Positions 1 through 8,159 of a DNA stretch of 64,000 nucleotides are shown here, piece after piece (position 1 is the stretch's first letter; every line of letters begins with the position of its first letter). The position numbers were made by a program, and so were the translations under genes. The notes below the pieces were generated by a model that did no database searches, had not been told where the DNA came from, and saw only the letters and a list, made by a program, of their open reading frames with translations. This stretch comes from JAUYQR01 sp050632395 (GTDB lineage: Bacteria > Pseudomonadota > Alphaproteobacteria > Rhodobacterales > Rhodobacteraceae), in the NCBI RefSeq assembly GCF_050632395.1, contig NZ_CP192600.1, forward strand, positions 1,240,001 to 1,304,000, read 5' to 3'.

Positions 1-538
1 CGAACCACGTCTGGTCCTACGACTTCGTTGAAAGCCGAACTCATGATGGAAGGAAGTTCCGCATGCTCAACCTCATCGACGAGTTCACCCGGGAGTGCCT
101 GGCAATCCGGATCGACAGGAGGCTCCGATCGACCGACGTCATCGACGTCTTGTCCGATCTCTTCATCCTGCGCGGCGTGCCGGATCACATACGGTCCGAC
201 AACGGCCCGGAGTTCATTGCCAAAGCTGTAAGGGACTGGACGCCGCCGTCGGCGCAAAGACCGCCTATATCGAGCCTGGCAGCCCTTGGGAGAACGGCAT
301 CTGCGAGAGCTTCAACTCGAAACTCAGGGACGAGCTGCTCAACGGGGAGATCTTCCACAGCCTCGCCGAGGCGAAGATCATCATCGAAAGCTGGCGCCGC
401 CACTACAACACAAAGCGCCCGCACTCATCACTGGGGTATCGCCCGCCAGCTCCCGAGGTCATCCAATGGCCGGCTTCGCCATCCGGAGCCGCTCCGCCGG
501 CCACCCCGGCTGTAGCGCCAAGACCCGTCATGCACTAA
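1..538 (+). pseudogene. IS3-family transposase (OrfB, DDE integrase), 5'-truncated by the window and frameshifted
   Basis: The frame starting at base 3 reads an rve-type integrase core: NHVWSYDFVE, then LNLIDEFTRECLAI and the second acidic motif SDNGPEF near base 200. After RDW (about base 238) that frame runs into unrelated sequence. The normal continuation, VGAKTAYIEPGSPWENG and CESFNSKLRDELLNGE, with the catalytic Glu region, resumes in another frame and runs to a stop at 538. This fits loss of one base near 239-242, so the copy should not make an intact transposase unless a programmed shift occurs, and programmed frameshifting in IS3 elements normally lies between orfA and orfB, not here. 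The 5' part lies outside the window. It marks the left border of the catabolic genes. Confidence 0.85.
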
Positions 539-540
539 GA

Positions 541-572
541 CTGTAACCGGACCACTCGATCGGGGCAGGCCA
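541..572. repeat. Probable right terminal inverted repeat of the IS3-family element
   Basis: The segment just after the transposase stop ends in CA. Read on the other strand it begins TGGCCTGCCCCGATCGAG, which has the TG...CA form of IS3-family ends. The left end is outside the window, so the inverted partner cannot be seen and the exact boundary is inferred. Confidence 0.5.
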
Positions 573-702
573 GCTCAAGATCTTGCTTTGGCCAGGATTT
601 AATTCAGTTTCGGGCGCAAAACTGCGTCCACTTGACCAGGTATCGTTCAGACATCCGCTCAGTTCGCTTGATGCCCTGAACGCATCAATCGTTCGCAGGC
701 GG

Positions 703-2430
703 TCACTTATGATACAGTTCGCCATAGATACGATTTTCGGCGTCGCGCAGGGCCTGCCGAGGTTGTTTTCCGTTGAAGACAGCGTCGTGAATTTCCGTTC
801 CCAAGACCGTCTCGATGTAGCTGAATTCCTTGATCGGCGGCCGGGCCCAGGTGACGAGTTGGTTCCTGCGGGCAAGTTGATCGACCATGCTGACAATTGG
901 CGACGAGGCCAGCGCTTCGGGGTCTGCGCAGACCGAAAAGCGCGGCGCCACGGGAAATCCGTTCTTAACATGCGCCTTCATTGCCTCGGGTGAAACCATC
1001 CAGGCAAGTGCGTTCATGATCTGGCGCTGCCGGGCCGGTGGAACACGGGCGGGAATGGTCATGAGGAAACCCCCGACGGGTGCTGCGACCTGATGCATCC
1101 TTCGGGACGGTGGCGGAAGATATGCGACGCGGCGCGCCACTTGCGAGCTGAGTTCGTGTTCGAAGCGCGCGGCACGCATCGTCCAGCAATAGGCCAGCCC
1201 GACCTGGCCATACATGAAGTAGCTCAGCCCGCGTTCCCAATCCACCTTGGCGATGTCAGGCGGCGAAACCTCGGCCAGTTGCTTCATGTATTCAATGACA
1301 TCGAGCGAATCGTCAGTGTTGATCTGCAGCTTAAGTTTTTCGAAGCGGTCGAAGGTCCAGCTTTCCCGATTGTGCATCGGGATGTCGATGATGGTCTTCT
1401 GGCAGGCGGCCAGAAAGAACATGAAGGAATTGGCGATGGGCATCCCGCGCTGGCCGTTCCAGGCAATACCGTAGAATTCGTTCGCCGGGCGGTGCAGGGC
1501 GCGGGCGGCGGCGATGGTTTCATCGAAAGTGCGGGGATAGGTCAGGCTGCGATCTTCAAAGAGGTCGCGGCGGGCGGCCAGGATTTCGATCGTGCAATAA
1601 AGCGGGATTCCGTACTGGGTACCCTTCCAGTTTCCGGTGCCCCAGACCGAAGGATGGAAATCCAGCGGATTGATCGCAGCGTCGTTCAGCAGTTCATCCA
1701 AGGGGGCCAGGCAGCCTTTTTCGGCGAATTCGCCAAGCCAGGGCATGTTGAGGGCCACGACGTCATGGTCCGGTATTGGTGCTGCAAATGCCTTGTGGGC
1801 ATTTGTGTAGAGGTCGGGTAGCCGGTGCAGCTGAAAGCTGCTTTTGCGGCTGAGGTCGTTCCTGAAATCAGACCACATGTTTCGCATTGCGGAAAAGTAG
1901 TTGTCGTCGTTCAGAAGGAACCGGATGTCGCCCGGCACCTTGACGGCAATATCGTCGCCCCGGACGGGAGAGATGATCTGTGCGGCAAAGTAGCTGCCGC
2001 CGAAGTAGTATTCGTTCGCCTCCGTCCCCTTGCGCAGCCCGAAGGTCTTGGCGAGGTGGCCTTTTACATGGGTGGCATAGTCCATGAAGCTGTGCAGCAA
2101 GGCATCGGTCGGTTCAAGAAAGTGGGTCTTGAGACCGCCCCCACGCGGCACCTGACGGATCTGATCGTCGGCGATCATCTTGGTAATCATCCGGTTCCCG
2201 GTGCTGTAGGGCACGCCTGCCAGCGTCACCAGACCGGATTTGTCGATCGGTCGGCGGTGCAGGTGGGCATCGACCAGTTCCAGCACGATGTTCCAGAACA
2301 CATCCTTCGTCGCCCCCGGCACGCCGACGTCGAAGGGTGCGCGCAGCTTGCGCAGGAAATCGACGATGCGCGAAAGCTCGTGGCTGGTGAGCTCGGAAAC
2401 GGGGGCGCTGGACGTGGTCATCTGTTGCAC
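703..2430 (-). CDS. Cytoplasmic regulator-like protein: N-terminal winged HTH fused to an ABC solute-binding (SBP family 1) domain
   Basis: This 575-residue protein has no signal peptide or membrane segment. Residues about 20-110 look like a winged helix-turn-helix (LVTLAGVPYSTGNRMITKM at 67-85, then a basic wing QVPRGGG). Residues about 155-575 resemble an extracellular solute-binding protein of the maltose-binding type (DVVALNMPWLGEFAEKGCLAPLD near 223-245, then YGIPLY, then a C-terminal lobe). The start is GTG at 2430 with AGGG upstream; ATG at 2421 is an alternative. It lies 13 bases after the dehydrogenase gene in the same direction, and the pair is divergent from the importer/hydroxyquinol operon. 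I infer that it is a ligand-responsive transcription factor for that operon that re-uses a binding-protein fold as sensor. The domain calls rest on pattern recognition only. Confidence 0.7.
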   Translation of the reverse strand: MQQMTTSSAPVSELTSHELSRIVDFLRKLRAPFDVGVPGATKDVFWNIVLELVDAHLHRRPIDKSGLVTLAGVPYSTGNRMITKMIADDQIRQVPRGGGLKTHFLEPTDALLHSFMDYATHVKGHLAKTFGLRKGTEANEYYFGGSYFAAQIISPVRGDDIAVKVPGDIRFLLNDDNYFSAMRNMWSDFRNDLSRKSSFQLHRLPDLYTNAHKAFAAPIPDHDVVALNMPWLGEFAEKGCLAPLDELLNDAAINPLDFHPSVWGTGNWKGTQYGIPLYCTIEILAARRDLFEDRSLTYPRTFDETIAAARALHRPANEFYGIAWNGQRGMPIANSFMFFLAACQKTIIDIPMHNRESWTFDRFEKLKLQINTDDSLDVIEYMKQLAEVSPPDIAKVDWERGLSYFMYGQVGLAYCWTMRAARFEHELSSQVARRVAYLPPPSRRMHQVAAPVGGFLMTIPARVPPARQRQIMNALAWMVSPEAMKAHVKNGFPVAPRFSVCADPEALASSPIVSMVDQLARRNQLVTWARPPIKEFSYIETVLGTEIHDAVFNGKQPRQALRDAENRIYGELYHK

Positions 2431-2443
2431 GGACGAAACCCTG

Positions 2444-3364
2444 CTAGGCCGAGATGTCGGCCTGCCATTTCACCAAAGCGAAGAAATCCTGATTGCGCAA
2501 CCCTGAATTGGCGGCGGCACGATAGAGTTCAAGGATCAGCCCGGCCGTCAAAAGCGGCACGCCATTCGCGCGTCCTGCATCGCTGATCAGGCTGAAATCC
2601 TTGATCATCTGTTCGATCGTGAACGCCGGGCTGTAATCTGCTCTGACCACCGCGTCGGCCTTGTATTTGAAAAGGGGGGACGCGACGGCGCTTTCGCAGA
2701 TCACCTCCATCATGCTGGAACGAGAAAGCCCGCCGCTTTCACCCAAGGCCACTGCCTCGGCCAGAATGGCGGAACTGGCGCCCACAAGGGTGTTGATCAC
2801 CAATTTCATGTAACGGGCCTCTTCGCCCGCACCAAGGTAGAATTGCCGTGCCGACAGCAACCGGATGGTCGGCAGGACGTTCCCCCAAGCCTGTTCATCG
2901 CCCGAGGCAAGCACCGTAAGGGCGGCTTTTTCTGCAAGGGCGGTGCTGCCGGAAAGGGGTGCCCGTAGATAGGCGATCCCGCAATCGTTGAGCGCAGTGG
3001 CGATTTCGGCCGAACACTCGGGCGATACGGTGCTCATCTCGACGAAGATCGAGCCGCGCGTCATGTGATGGACGAGACCTGTTGTGCCGGGTGCGCCAAG
3101 CACGACCTCGCGCAGCACCTTGTCGTTGGGCAGAGTGGAGAAGACGATGCCATTCTGGCTGTGCAGATCAAGCGTGCTTGCGTTGACCGCACCGGCGCGT
3201 TCGAGGCCGGAGACGGCCTGTGTGTCAGGTTCAGTGACGGCAACCGTGAGTCCTGCTGCCAGAAGGTTGCGGATCATCGGCGCGCCCATCTTGCCAGCTC
3301 CGATCCAACCGATTCCCCGACCACCCGATTGCGCGCGCGTTGTTTGTGCCGAGTTCGCTTGCAT
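2444..3364 (-). CDS. NAD(P)-dependent 3-hydroxyisobutyrate dehydrogenase / beta-hydroxyacid dehydrogenase family protein
   Basis: The protein has about 306 residues, normal for this family. An N-terminal Rossmann motif GWIGAGKMGAPM is followed by the substrate motif APLSGS and the catalytic-lysine helix KLVINTLVGASSAILAEA (K-x-x-N). A C-terminal all-alpha domain completes the fold. The family oxidises beta-hydroxy acids or reduces short aldehydes such as tartronate semialdehyde; the substrate here is unknown. An in-frame GTG start at 3391 exists, but ATG at 3364 has GAGGGG about 12 bases upstream and is preferred. It precedes the HTH-SBP gene and is divergent from the dehydrogenase-rich operon, so it may act on an intermediate of that pathway. 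Confidence 0.8.
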   Translation of the reverse strand: MQANSAQTTRAQSGGRGIGWIGAGKMGAPMIRNLLAAGLTVAVTEPDTQAVSGLERAGAVNASTLDLHSQNGIVFSTLPNDKVLREVVLGAPGTTGLVHHMTRGSIFVEMSTVSPECSAEIATALNDCGIAYLRAPLSGSTALAEKAALTVLASGDEQAWGNVLPTIRLLSARQFYLGAGEEARYMKLVINTLVGASSAILAEAVALGESGGLSRSSMMEVICESAVASPLFKYKADAVVRADYSPAFTIEQMIKDFSLISDAGRANGVPLLTAGLILELYRAAANSGLRNQDFFALVKWQADISA

Positions 3365-3426
3365 GCCGAATTCCACCCCTCGCTCCGCCACCGACTGTAA
3401 ATCGCCGGAGCGGTGGTGGTTGGGGT

Positions 3427-3449
3427 AATTTATTCGGATCGGCTAAATT
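3427..3449. promoter_or_regulatory. Possible operator: AATTTA-N11-TAAATT inverted repeat in the divergent control region
   Basis: A 6-base AT-rich inverted repeat (arms 3427-3432 and 3444-3449, spacer 11) lies in the 275-base gap between the divergent genes at 3364 and 3640. Its position suits control of both directions. The arms are short, so chance occurrence is possible. I see no convincing -35/-10 pair in this gap. Confidence 0.3.
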
Positions 3450-3639
3450 TCATCAGACCGGTGGGTGGGGATTTGGTAGCGATCGAAGCGGGGGTGAGTC
3501 GTCGGCACGGTCGTTGCAAGTGGGCTGCCCGCATTGGGTTGCGGAGTAAAGGTGTTTCTTGCTCGCTGCTGTTCGGCTGACCTGCGGCGGAAATGACGGT
3601 GCCGTGGCGGGGACCACGGGTCTGAGGGAGGACGACAGG

Positions 3640-4707
3640 ATGAGAGCAGTTCGGTTCCACGGGGCCAAGGACATCAGGGTGGAGGACGTCGCAGAGCCGT
3701 CGGGGCAGCTTGCGCCTGATGATGTGCTGATCGCCCCTGCCGTCGCTGGCATCTGCGGCACCGACCTGCACGAATACATTGCGGGGCCGATCGTGACGCC
3801 GAAAGAACCGCATGTGTTTACCGGGGCCAGCAATCCGCAGATCCTGGGGCATGAGTTTTCCGCACGTGTTCTGTCGGTTGGGGGCGCGGTCAGCCATGTG
3901 AAGGCGGGGGACCGCATCTCGATCCAGCCGCTGTTGTCACCGCGCAACGACTATTACGGCAAGCGTGGCCTTTATCATCTATCGCCGAAGATGGGCTGCG
4001 TGGGCCTGAGCTGGGCTTGGGGCGGGATGGCCGAGAAGGCCGTGGTCAAGGATTACAACGCCCAGCCGGTGCCAGACGGCATCACCGACGATCAGGCTGC
4101 GATGATCGAGCCTGCTGCGGTGGCGCTGTACGGGGTGGATCGCGGTGGGATCACGGCGGGATCGACGGTGTTAGTCTCGGGTGCTGGGCCGATCGGGGCG
4201 CTGACCATCCTTGCGGCCAAGGCGGCGGGTGCGTCGACGATCATCGTGTCCGAACCGAACCCGAACCGGCGGCGCATCATTGCCGAGATTGCGCCTTACG
4301 CGCATGTCGTTGACCCGCGCGATGGCACGCTGTCGCAGATCGTGGGCGACCTGACCGAGGAAGGCGTGGGCGTTGATGTGGCGCTGGAATGTGTCGGGCT
4401 GGAAGCGTCGCTGAATGCCTGCGTGCAGGCGGTGCGGCGGCAGGGCAAGGTCGTGCAGGTGGGGTTGCACATGAAGCCTGCCAGTATTGATGCAATGCTA
4501 TGGGCCTTGAAGGACATCACGGTCGAGGCGACCTGGTGCTACCCGACGCAGATCTGGCCACGCATTGCCCGTATGATCGCGGCAGGCACTTTCCCGGTGG
4601 AAAAGGTGATCACCGCCCGCATCGACGCGCGCGACGTGGTTGCCAAAGGGTTTGAGGCGCTGCTCGACCCCGCAGGCGAGCATCTGAAGATTTTGGTCAC
4701 GACCTGA
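3640..4707 (+). CDS. Zinc-dependent medium-chain dehydrogenase, butanediol/sorbitol dehydrogenase-like
   Basis: The protein has 355 residues. Catalytic zinc ligands are present: C39 (GICGTDLHE), H71-E72 (GHEFS) and E157 (IEPAAVAL). The NAD-binding motif is GAGPIG at 181-186, followed by an acidic residue in SEPNPNRRR, which favours NAD. The lobe at 97-120 that normally carries four structural-zinc cysteines holds only one Cys (C120). Family members oxidise secondary alcohols of polyols and diols to ketones. ATG 3640 follows GGGAGGACGACAGG; an upstream in-frame start at 3559 has no good ribosome site. It is the first gene of the long operon. Confidence 0.85.
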   Translation: MRAVRFHGAKDIRVEDVAEPSGQLAPDDVLIAPAVAGICGTDLHEYIAGPIVTPKEPHVFTGASNPQILGHEFSARVLSVGGAVSHVKAGDRISIQPLLSPRNDYYGKRGLYHLSPKMGCVGLSWAWGGMAEKAVVKDYNAQPVPDGITDDQAAMIEPAAVALYGVDRGGITAGSTVLVSGAGPIGALTILAAKAAGASTIIVSEPNPNRRRIIAEIAPYAHVVDPRDGTLSQIVGDLTEEGVGVDVALECVGLEASLNACVQAVRRQGKVVQVGLHMKPASIDAMLWALKDITVEATWCYPTQIWPRIARMIAAGTFPVEKVITARIDARDVVAKGFEALLDPAGEHLKILVTT

Positions 4708-4739
4708 CCATTCGACCAACAAACAGAAAGACAACAATA

Positions 4740-5810
4740 ATGACTGAAAACAACGTCGCTCTTATCGTCGGTGCCACGGGACTGTCCGGCAGCTACACCG
4801 GAAAGCTGTTGAAGGAACAGGGCTGGACGGTTGTGACGCTGTCGCGCGGTGCGGCAGATCTTGAGTTCTCTGACCGGCATATCGCGGCTGATCTGCAAGA
4901 TGCGGCGGCAAGTGCGGCTGCGCTGCAGGCGGCGGCTGACGTGACGCATGTGTTCTTTTGCACCTGGTCCCGGCAGGCGAACGAGGCGGAGAATGTCCGC
5001 GTAAATGCCATGATGATCCGCAACCTGTTTGACGGGCTGGCCGGCGCGCCGATCCGGCACGCGGCGCTGGTCACCGGGCTGAAGCACTACCTCGGGTCGT
5101 TCGACGACTATGCGAAGGTAAAGCCCTACACCCCGTTCCTGGAAAGCAGCCCGCGTCTGCCGGGCCTGAACTTCTATTACGCGCAGGAAGATGTGCTGTT
5201 CGAGATGGCCGAAAAGCGCGGGTTCACCTGGTCGGTGCATCGCCCGCACACAATGATCGGCTTTGTGATCGGCAATGCGATGAACATGGCGGTAACGCTG
5301 GCGGTCTATGCCAGCATTTGCAAGCACACCGGGCGGCCGTTCGTCTATCCGGGATCGCCGGAGCAACTGAACGCCGTCACCGATGTGACCGATGCGCGCA
5401 TTTTGGCCAAGCAGTTGCTGTGGGCCGCCACGACGCCTGCGGCTGCAAACATGCCTTTCAACACCTCGAACGGCGACGTGTTCCGCTGGACGTGGCTGTG
5501 GCGGCAGATTGCCGACTATTTCGGCATCGAAGCCGCGCCCTATCCGGGCCAGCCGACGCCGCTGGAAGGTCAGATGGCCGACGCGCAAACCGTCTGGTCC
5601 GAGATCGTGGCGAAGCATGGTTTGCAGGACATTCCGGTGTCGAAGCTCGCCTCGTGGTGGCACAGCGATGCCGACCTTGGCCGCACGCTGGAATGTTTCA
5701 CCGACATGACCAACAGCCGGACGCTGGGTTTCGACGCCTATCAGTCGACCCGCAGCAGCTTCACCGACGTGTTCGATGAGCTGCGCGCGCGCCGCATCAT
5801 CCCGGCTTGA
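4740..5810 (+). CDS. SDR-family enone reductase of the PRISE type (progesterone 5-beta-reductase/iridoid synthase-like)
   Basis: The protein has 356 residues. GATGLSG at 11-17 is the Rossmann glycine motif. VTGLKHY with K115 and NFYYAQED with Tyr at 146-147 are the signature catalytic motifs of PRISE enzymes, which reduce activated C=C bonds of enones with NADPH. The C-terminal half (DVFRWTWLWRQIADYF and later a DM-NSRTLGFD motif) also matches this family. PRISE enzymes are best known from plants, with bacterial homologues of mostly unknown role. Here it would suit a cyclic or linear enone formed by dehydrating a keto-polyol; that is inference. It starts 32 bases after the preceding dehydrogenase. 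Confidence 0.8.
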   Translation: MTENNVALIVGATGLSGSYTGKLLKEQGWTVVTLSRGAADLEFSDRHIAADLQDAAASAAALQAAADVTHVFFCTWSRQANEAENVRVNAMMIRNLFDGLAGAPIRHAALVTGLKHYLGSFDDYAKVKPYTPFLESSPRLPGLNFYYAQEDVLFEMAEKRGFTWSVHRPHTMIGFVIGNAMNMAVTLAVYASICKHTGRPFVYPGSPEQLNAVTDVTDARILAKQLLWAATTPAAANMPFNTSNGDVFRWTWLWRQIADYFGIEAAPYPGQPTPLEGQMADAQTVWSEIVAKHGLQDIPVSKLASWWHSDADLGRTLECFTDMTNSRTLGFDAYQSTRSSFTDVFDELRARRIIPA

Positions 5811-5820
5811 GGAGTCACCC

Positions 5821-6105
5821 ATGCACTATGTCGTTCACTGCCTAGACCATGAGGGCGCCGTTGAAAAACGGCTTGCGAATTATGATGCGCACAAGGCCTA
5901 TCTGGCTGCCGCAACGGTGAAAACCGTGATCTCCGGCCCGCTTCTGGCCGATGACGAGCAGACGATGATCGGAAGCTGTTTTGTGCTGGAGGCGGACAGC
6001 CTTGCCGAGGTCGAGGCGTTCAACAGGAATGACCCCTTTGCCAAGGTTGGCCTTTGGAAAACCGTGTCGATCCGTCCGTTCTCCAAGCGCGTGGACAACC
6101 GCTGA
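5821..6105 (+). CDS. YciI-like (ferredoxin-like fold) small protein
   Basis: The protein has 94 residues and begins MHYVVHCLDHEGAVEKRLANYDAHKAYL. It has the His-Asp pair typical of YciI proteins and the GPLLADD plus FNRNDPFAKVGLW segments of that family. YciI-like proteins occur alone or next to catabolic enzymes, and a few act as dehydrochlorinases or muconolactone-isomerase-like enzymes. No specific reaction can be assigned. ATG follows GGAGTCACCC, and the stop overlaps the next start (TGATG). Confidence 0.8.
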   Translation: MHYVVHCLDHEGAVEKRLANYDAHKAYLAAATVKTVISGPLLADDEQTMIGSCFVLEADSLAEVEAFNRNDPFAKVGLWKTVSIRPFSKRVDNR

Positions 6106-7109
6106 TGGCACGTCCTGTGAATATCGCACTGGTCGGCATGGGCTGGTGGGGCCAGAAGATGCTTTCGGTCCTGCAATCCGCACCGGACGACATCAAGGTG
6201 GTGCGCGCGGTAGAGCCGAACGTGGACACCGTGCGCCAGCTTTGCGCCGACAAAGGCATTGCGCTTTCGGCGGACTATGCCGATGCGCTGAACGATCCAG
6301 AGGTCGAGGCGGTGGTTCTGGCCACGCCCCATTCGCTGCACACCGATCAGATCGCAGCGGCGGTTGCGGCGGGCAAGCATATCTTTTGCGAAAAGCCGCT
6401 GGCGCTGACCAAGGCCGAGGCGGAACGCTCGGTCGCCCTTTGCCGCGACGCGGGCATTGTGCTGGGCATGGGGCACGAACGCCGGTTTGAACCTCCGGTG
6501 GCGGAAATGCTGGCGATGGCAGATGCGGGAACGCTTGGCCGCATCCACCAGATCGAGGCCAACTTCAGCCATGACAAGTTCCTTACGCTCGCCCGCGACA
6601 ATTGGCGGTTGAAGGCCGATCAGGCCCCGGCGGGTGGGATGACGGCGACGGGCATTCACCTTCTGGACCTGTCGGTGCGGTTGCTTGGAGCGGCGGAAAG
6701 CGTGCTGTGCATCTGCGAGCAGTTGTCGTCAGACCTGCCGCAGGGCGATACGGTGGCGGCCTTCGTGAAGTTCAAGGGCGGCGGCACCTCCTACGTTTCA
6801 GCCTCGCTCGCCAACCCGTTCATCTCGCGTTTTGCGGTGTTCGGATCGAAAGGTTGGGTCGACATTCGCGACAAGGCCCATGTCGAGGCCCCGGATGGCT
6901 GGATCGTCACGTCTGCCATGGCGGGCGGGCCGATCCTCACCCGCGAAATCGGCAAGGCAGAGCCGGTGAAGGACAATCTGGTCGCCTTTGCCCGTGCGGT
7001 GCGTGGCGGGACCTACCCGATAACCGCCGACCACCTGGTCAACAATATTGCCCTGCTTGAGGCAGTTTTCGCTTCGGCCAAGAGCGGCCGCATCGAAACC
7101 GTGGCCTGA
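6105..7109 (+). CDS. Gfo/Idh/MocA-family NAD(P)-dependent dehydrogenase
   Basis: The protein has 334 residues. The Rossmann motif is GMGWWG at 11-16, and the hallmark EKP is at 96-98 with catalytic K97. GGMTATGIHLLDL near 180-195 supplies the conserved His of the active site. The family oxidises ring hydroxyls of sugars, inositols and glycosides, commonly at C1, C3 or the inositol C2 equivalent. ATG 6105 overlaps the YciI stop; upstream in-frame starts would lie inside that gene. Coupling to a sugar-type importer suggests it makes the first ketone on the imported compound. The substrate is not known. Confidence 0.88.
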   Translation: MARPVNIALVGMGWWGQKMLSVLQSAPDDIKVVRAVEPNVDTVRQLCADKGIALSADYADALNDPEVEAVVLATPHSLHTDQIAAAVAAGKHIFCEKPLALTKAEAERSVALCRDAGIVLGMGHERRFEPPVAEMLAMADAGTLGRIHQIEANFSHDKFLTLARDNWRLKADQAPAGGMTATGIHLLDLSVRLLGAAESVLCICEQLSSDLPQGDTVAAFVKFKGGGTSYVSASLANPFISRFAVFGSKGWVDIRDKAHVEAPDGWIVTSAMAGGPILTREIGKAEPVKDNLVAFARAVRGGTYPITADHLVNNIALLEAVFASAKSGRIETVA

Positions 7110-7147
7110 ATCCTGCACCCTGCCCGACACACACTGGGAGACCCGAG

Positions 7148-8128
7148 ATGAAAGCGCTGATTTTCGATCAACCGAACAAGCCCGTCGTCACCGATATCCA
7201 GATGCCAAGCATCGGCGAAAACGAGGTGATGGTCCGGTCACGCCGGGTGGGCATCTGCCATTCAGATTACGAACTTCTGTCTGGCAACTACATAATCCCG
7301 ATTTCTTACCCCGTGACCCCCGGCCATGAATGGGTAGGCGAGATTGTCGAGGTGGGCCGCAACGTCAAAGGGCTGGTGCGCGGGGACCGTGTGGTGGGGG
7401 AATGCGTGATCCGCACACCCGAACGCATCCACCATTTCGGCTTTTCGATGGACGGTGCCAACCGCGAGTTCTTTGCGGCGCGGCCCGAATGGCTGCACAA
7501 GTTGCCCGATGGGGTGGATGACGCGAAGGGAGCGCTGATCGAGCCCTTTACTTGCGGCTACTATGCCGTGCTGCGGCATGGCGGGGTGGATGCGTCGCAA
7601 ACCGTAGTCGTTTCGGGCGGCGGGACCATTGGTTTGGTGTCGGCGGCGGCGGCCATCGGGATGGGGGCGCAGGTGATCGTGGTAGATCCTGTGCCGCTGC
7701 GGCGCGAGATCGCGATGAAGCTGGGCGCGGTGGGCACGGTTGACCCGTCTGCCGGCAACCCGGTCGAGGCGGTGACCGAGATGACCAAGGGCGGCGCCGA
7801 TCTGGTGATCGAGGCGGCGGGACATCCGTCGTCCTTGGCCAATGTGTTCGACTATGCCCGGCCCGAGGGGTTCGTGTCGATGGTGGGGATCAGCATCGGC
7901 CAGACGATCCCGGTCGAACTGGGCAAGATCCAGATCAAGGATCTGACGGTGCGTGGATGCATCGGGTCGCCCGGTGTCTGGCCTGCGGCGATCCGGTTTC
8001 TGGAGCGGACGGGGATCGACCTGTCGCCGATCCAGACCCACAGCTTTGGGCTGGACGATGCGATCACGGCCTTTGACCTCGGCAAAGACCCGACCAAGGC
8101 AGTGAAGATCACGCTGGAAATCGCCTGA
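7148..8128 (+). CDS. Short zinc-type medium-chain alcohol/polyol dehydrogenase
   Basis: The protein has 326 residues, shorter than the usual 340-350. Catalytic positions C37 (GICHSD), H60-E61 (GHEW) and E132 (IEPFTCG) are kept, and GGGTIG at 157-162 binds NAD(P). The structural-zinc lobe has no cysteine cluster (residues 86-108 contain only C86). It follows the Gfo/Idh gene by 38 bases with a GGGAGACCCGAG ribosome site. The second dehydrogenase of this type in the operon suggests that the substrate has more than one oxidisable hydroxyl, or that one enzyme works in the reductive direction. Confidence 0.83.
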   Translation: MKALIFDQPNKPVVTDIQMPSIGENEVMVRSRRVGICHSDYELLSGNYIIPISYPVTPGHEWVGEIVEVGRNVKGLVRGDRVVGECVIRTPERIHHFGFSMDGANREFFAARPEWLHKLPDGVDDAKGALIEPFTCGYYAVLRHGGVDASQTVVVSGGGTIGLVSAAAAIGMGAQVIVVDPVPLRREIAMKLGAVGTVDPSAGNPVEAVTEMTKGGADLVIEAAGHPSSLANVFDYARPEGFVSMVGISIGQTIPVELGKIQIKDLTVRGCIGSPGVWPAAIRFLERTGIDLSPIQTHSFGLDDAITAFDLGKDPTKAVKITLEIA

Positions 8129-8159
8129 CGCCTTGGCGCGCAAACGGGGGGGAGGGATC

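Noticed and set aside
2450..2586. Small + strand frames opposite the dehydrogenase and regulator genes (for example 1825-2586)
   Set aside because: They lack family motifs and ribosome sites and mirror the codon pattern of the genes on the other strand.
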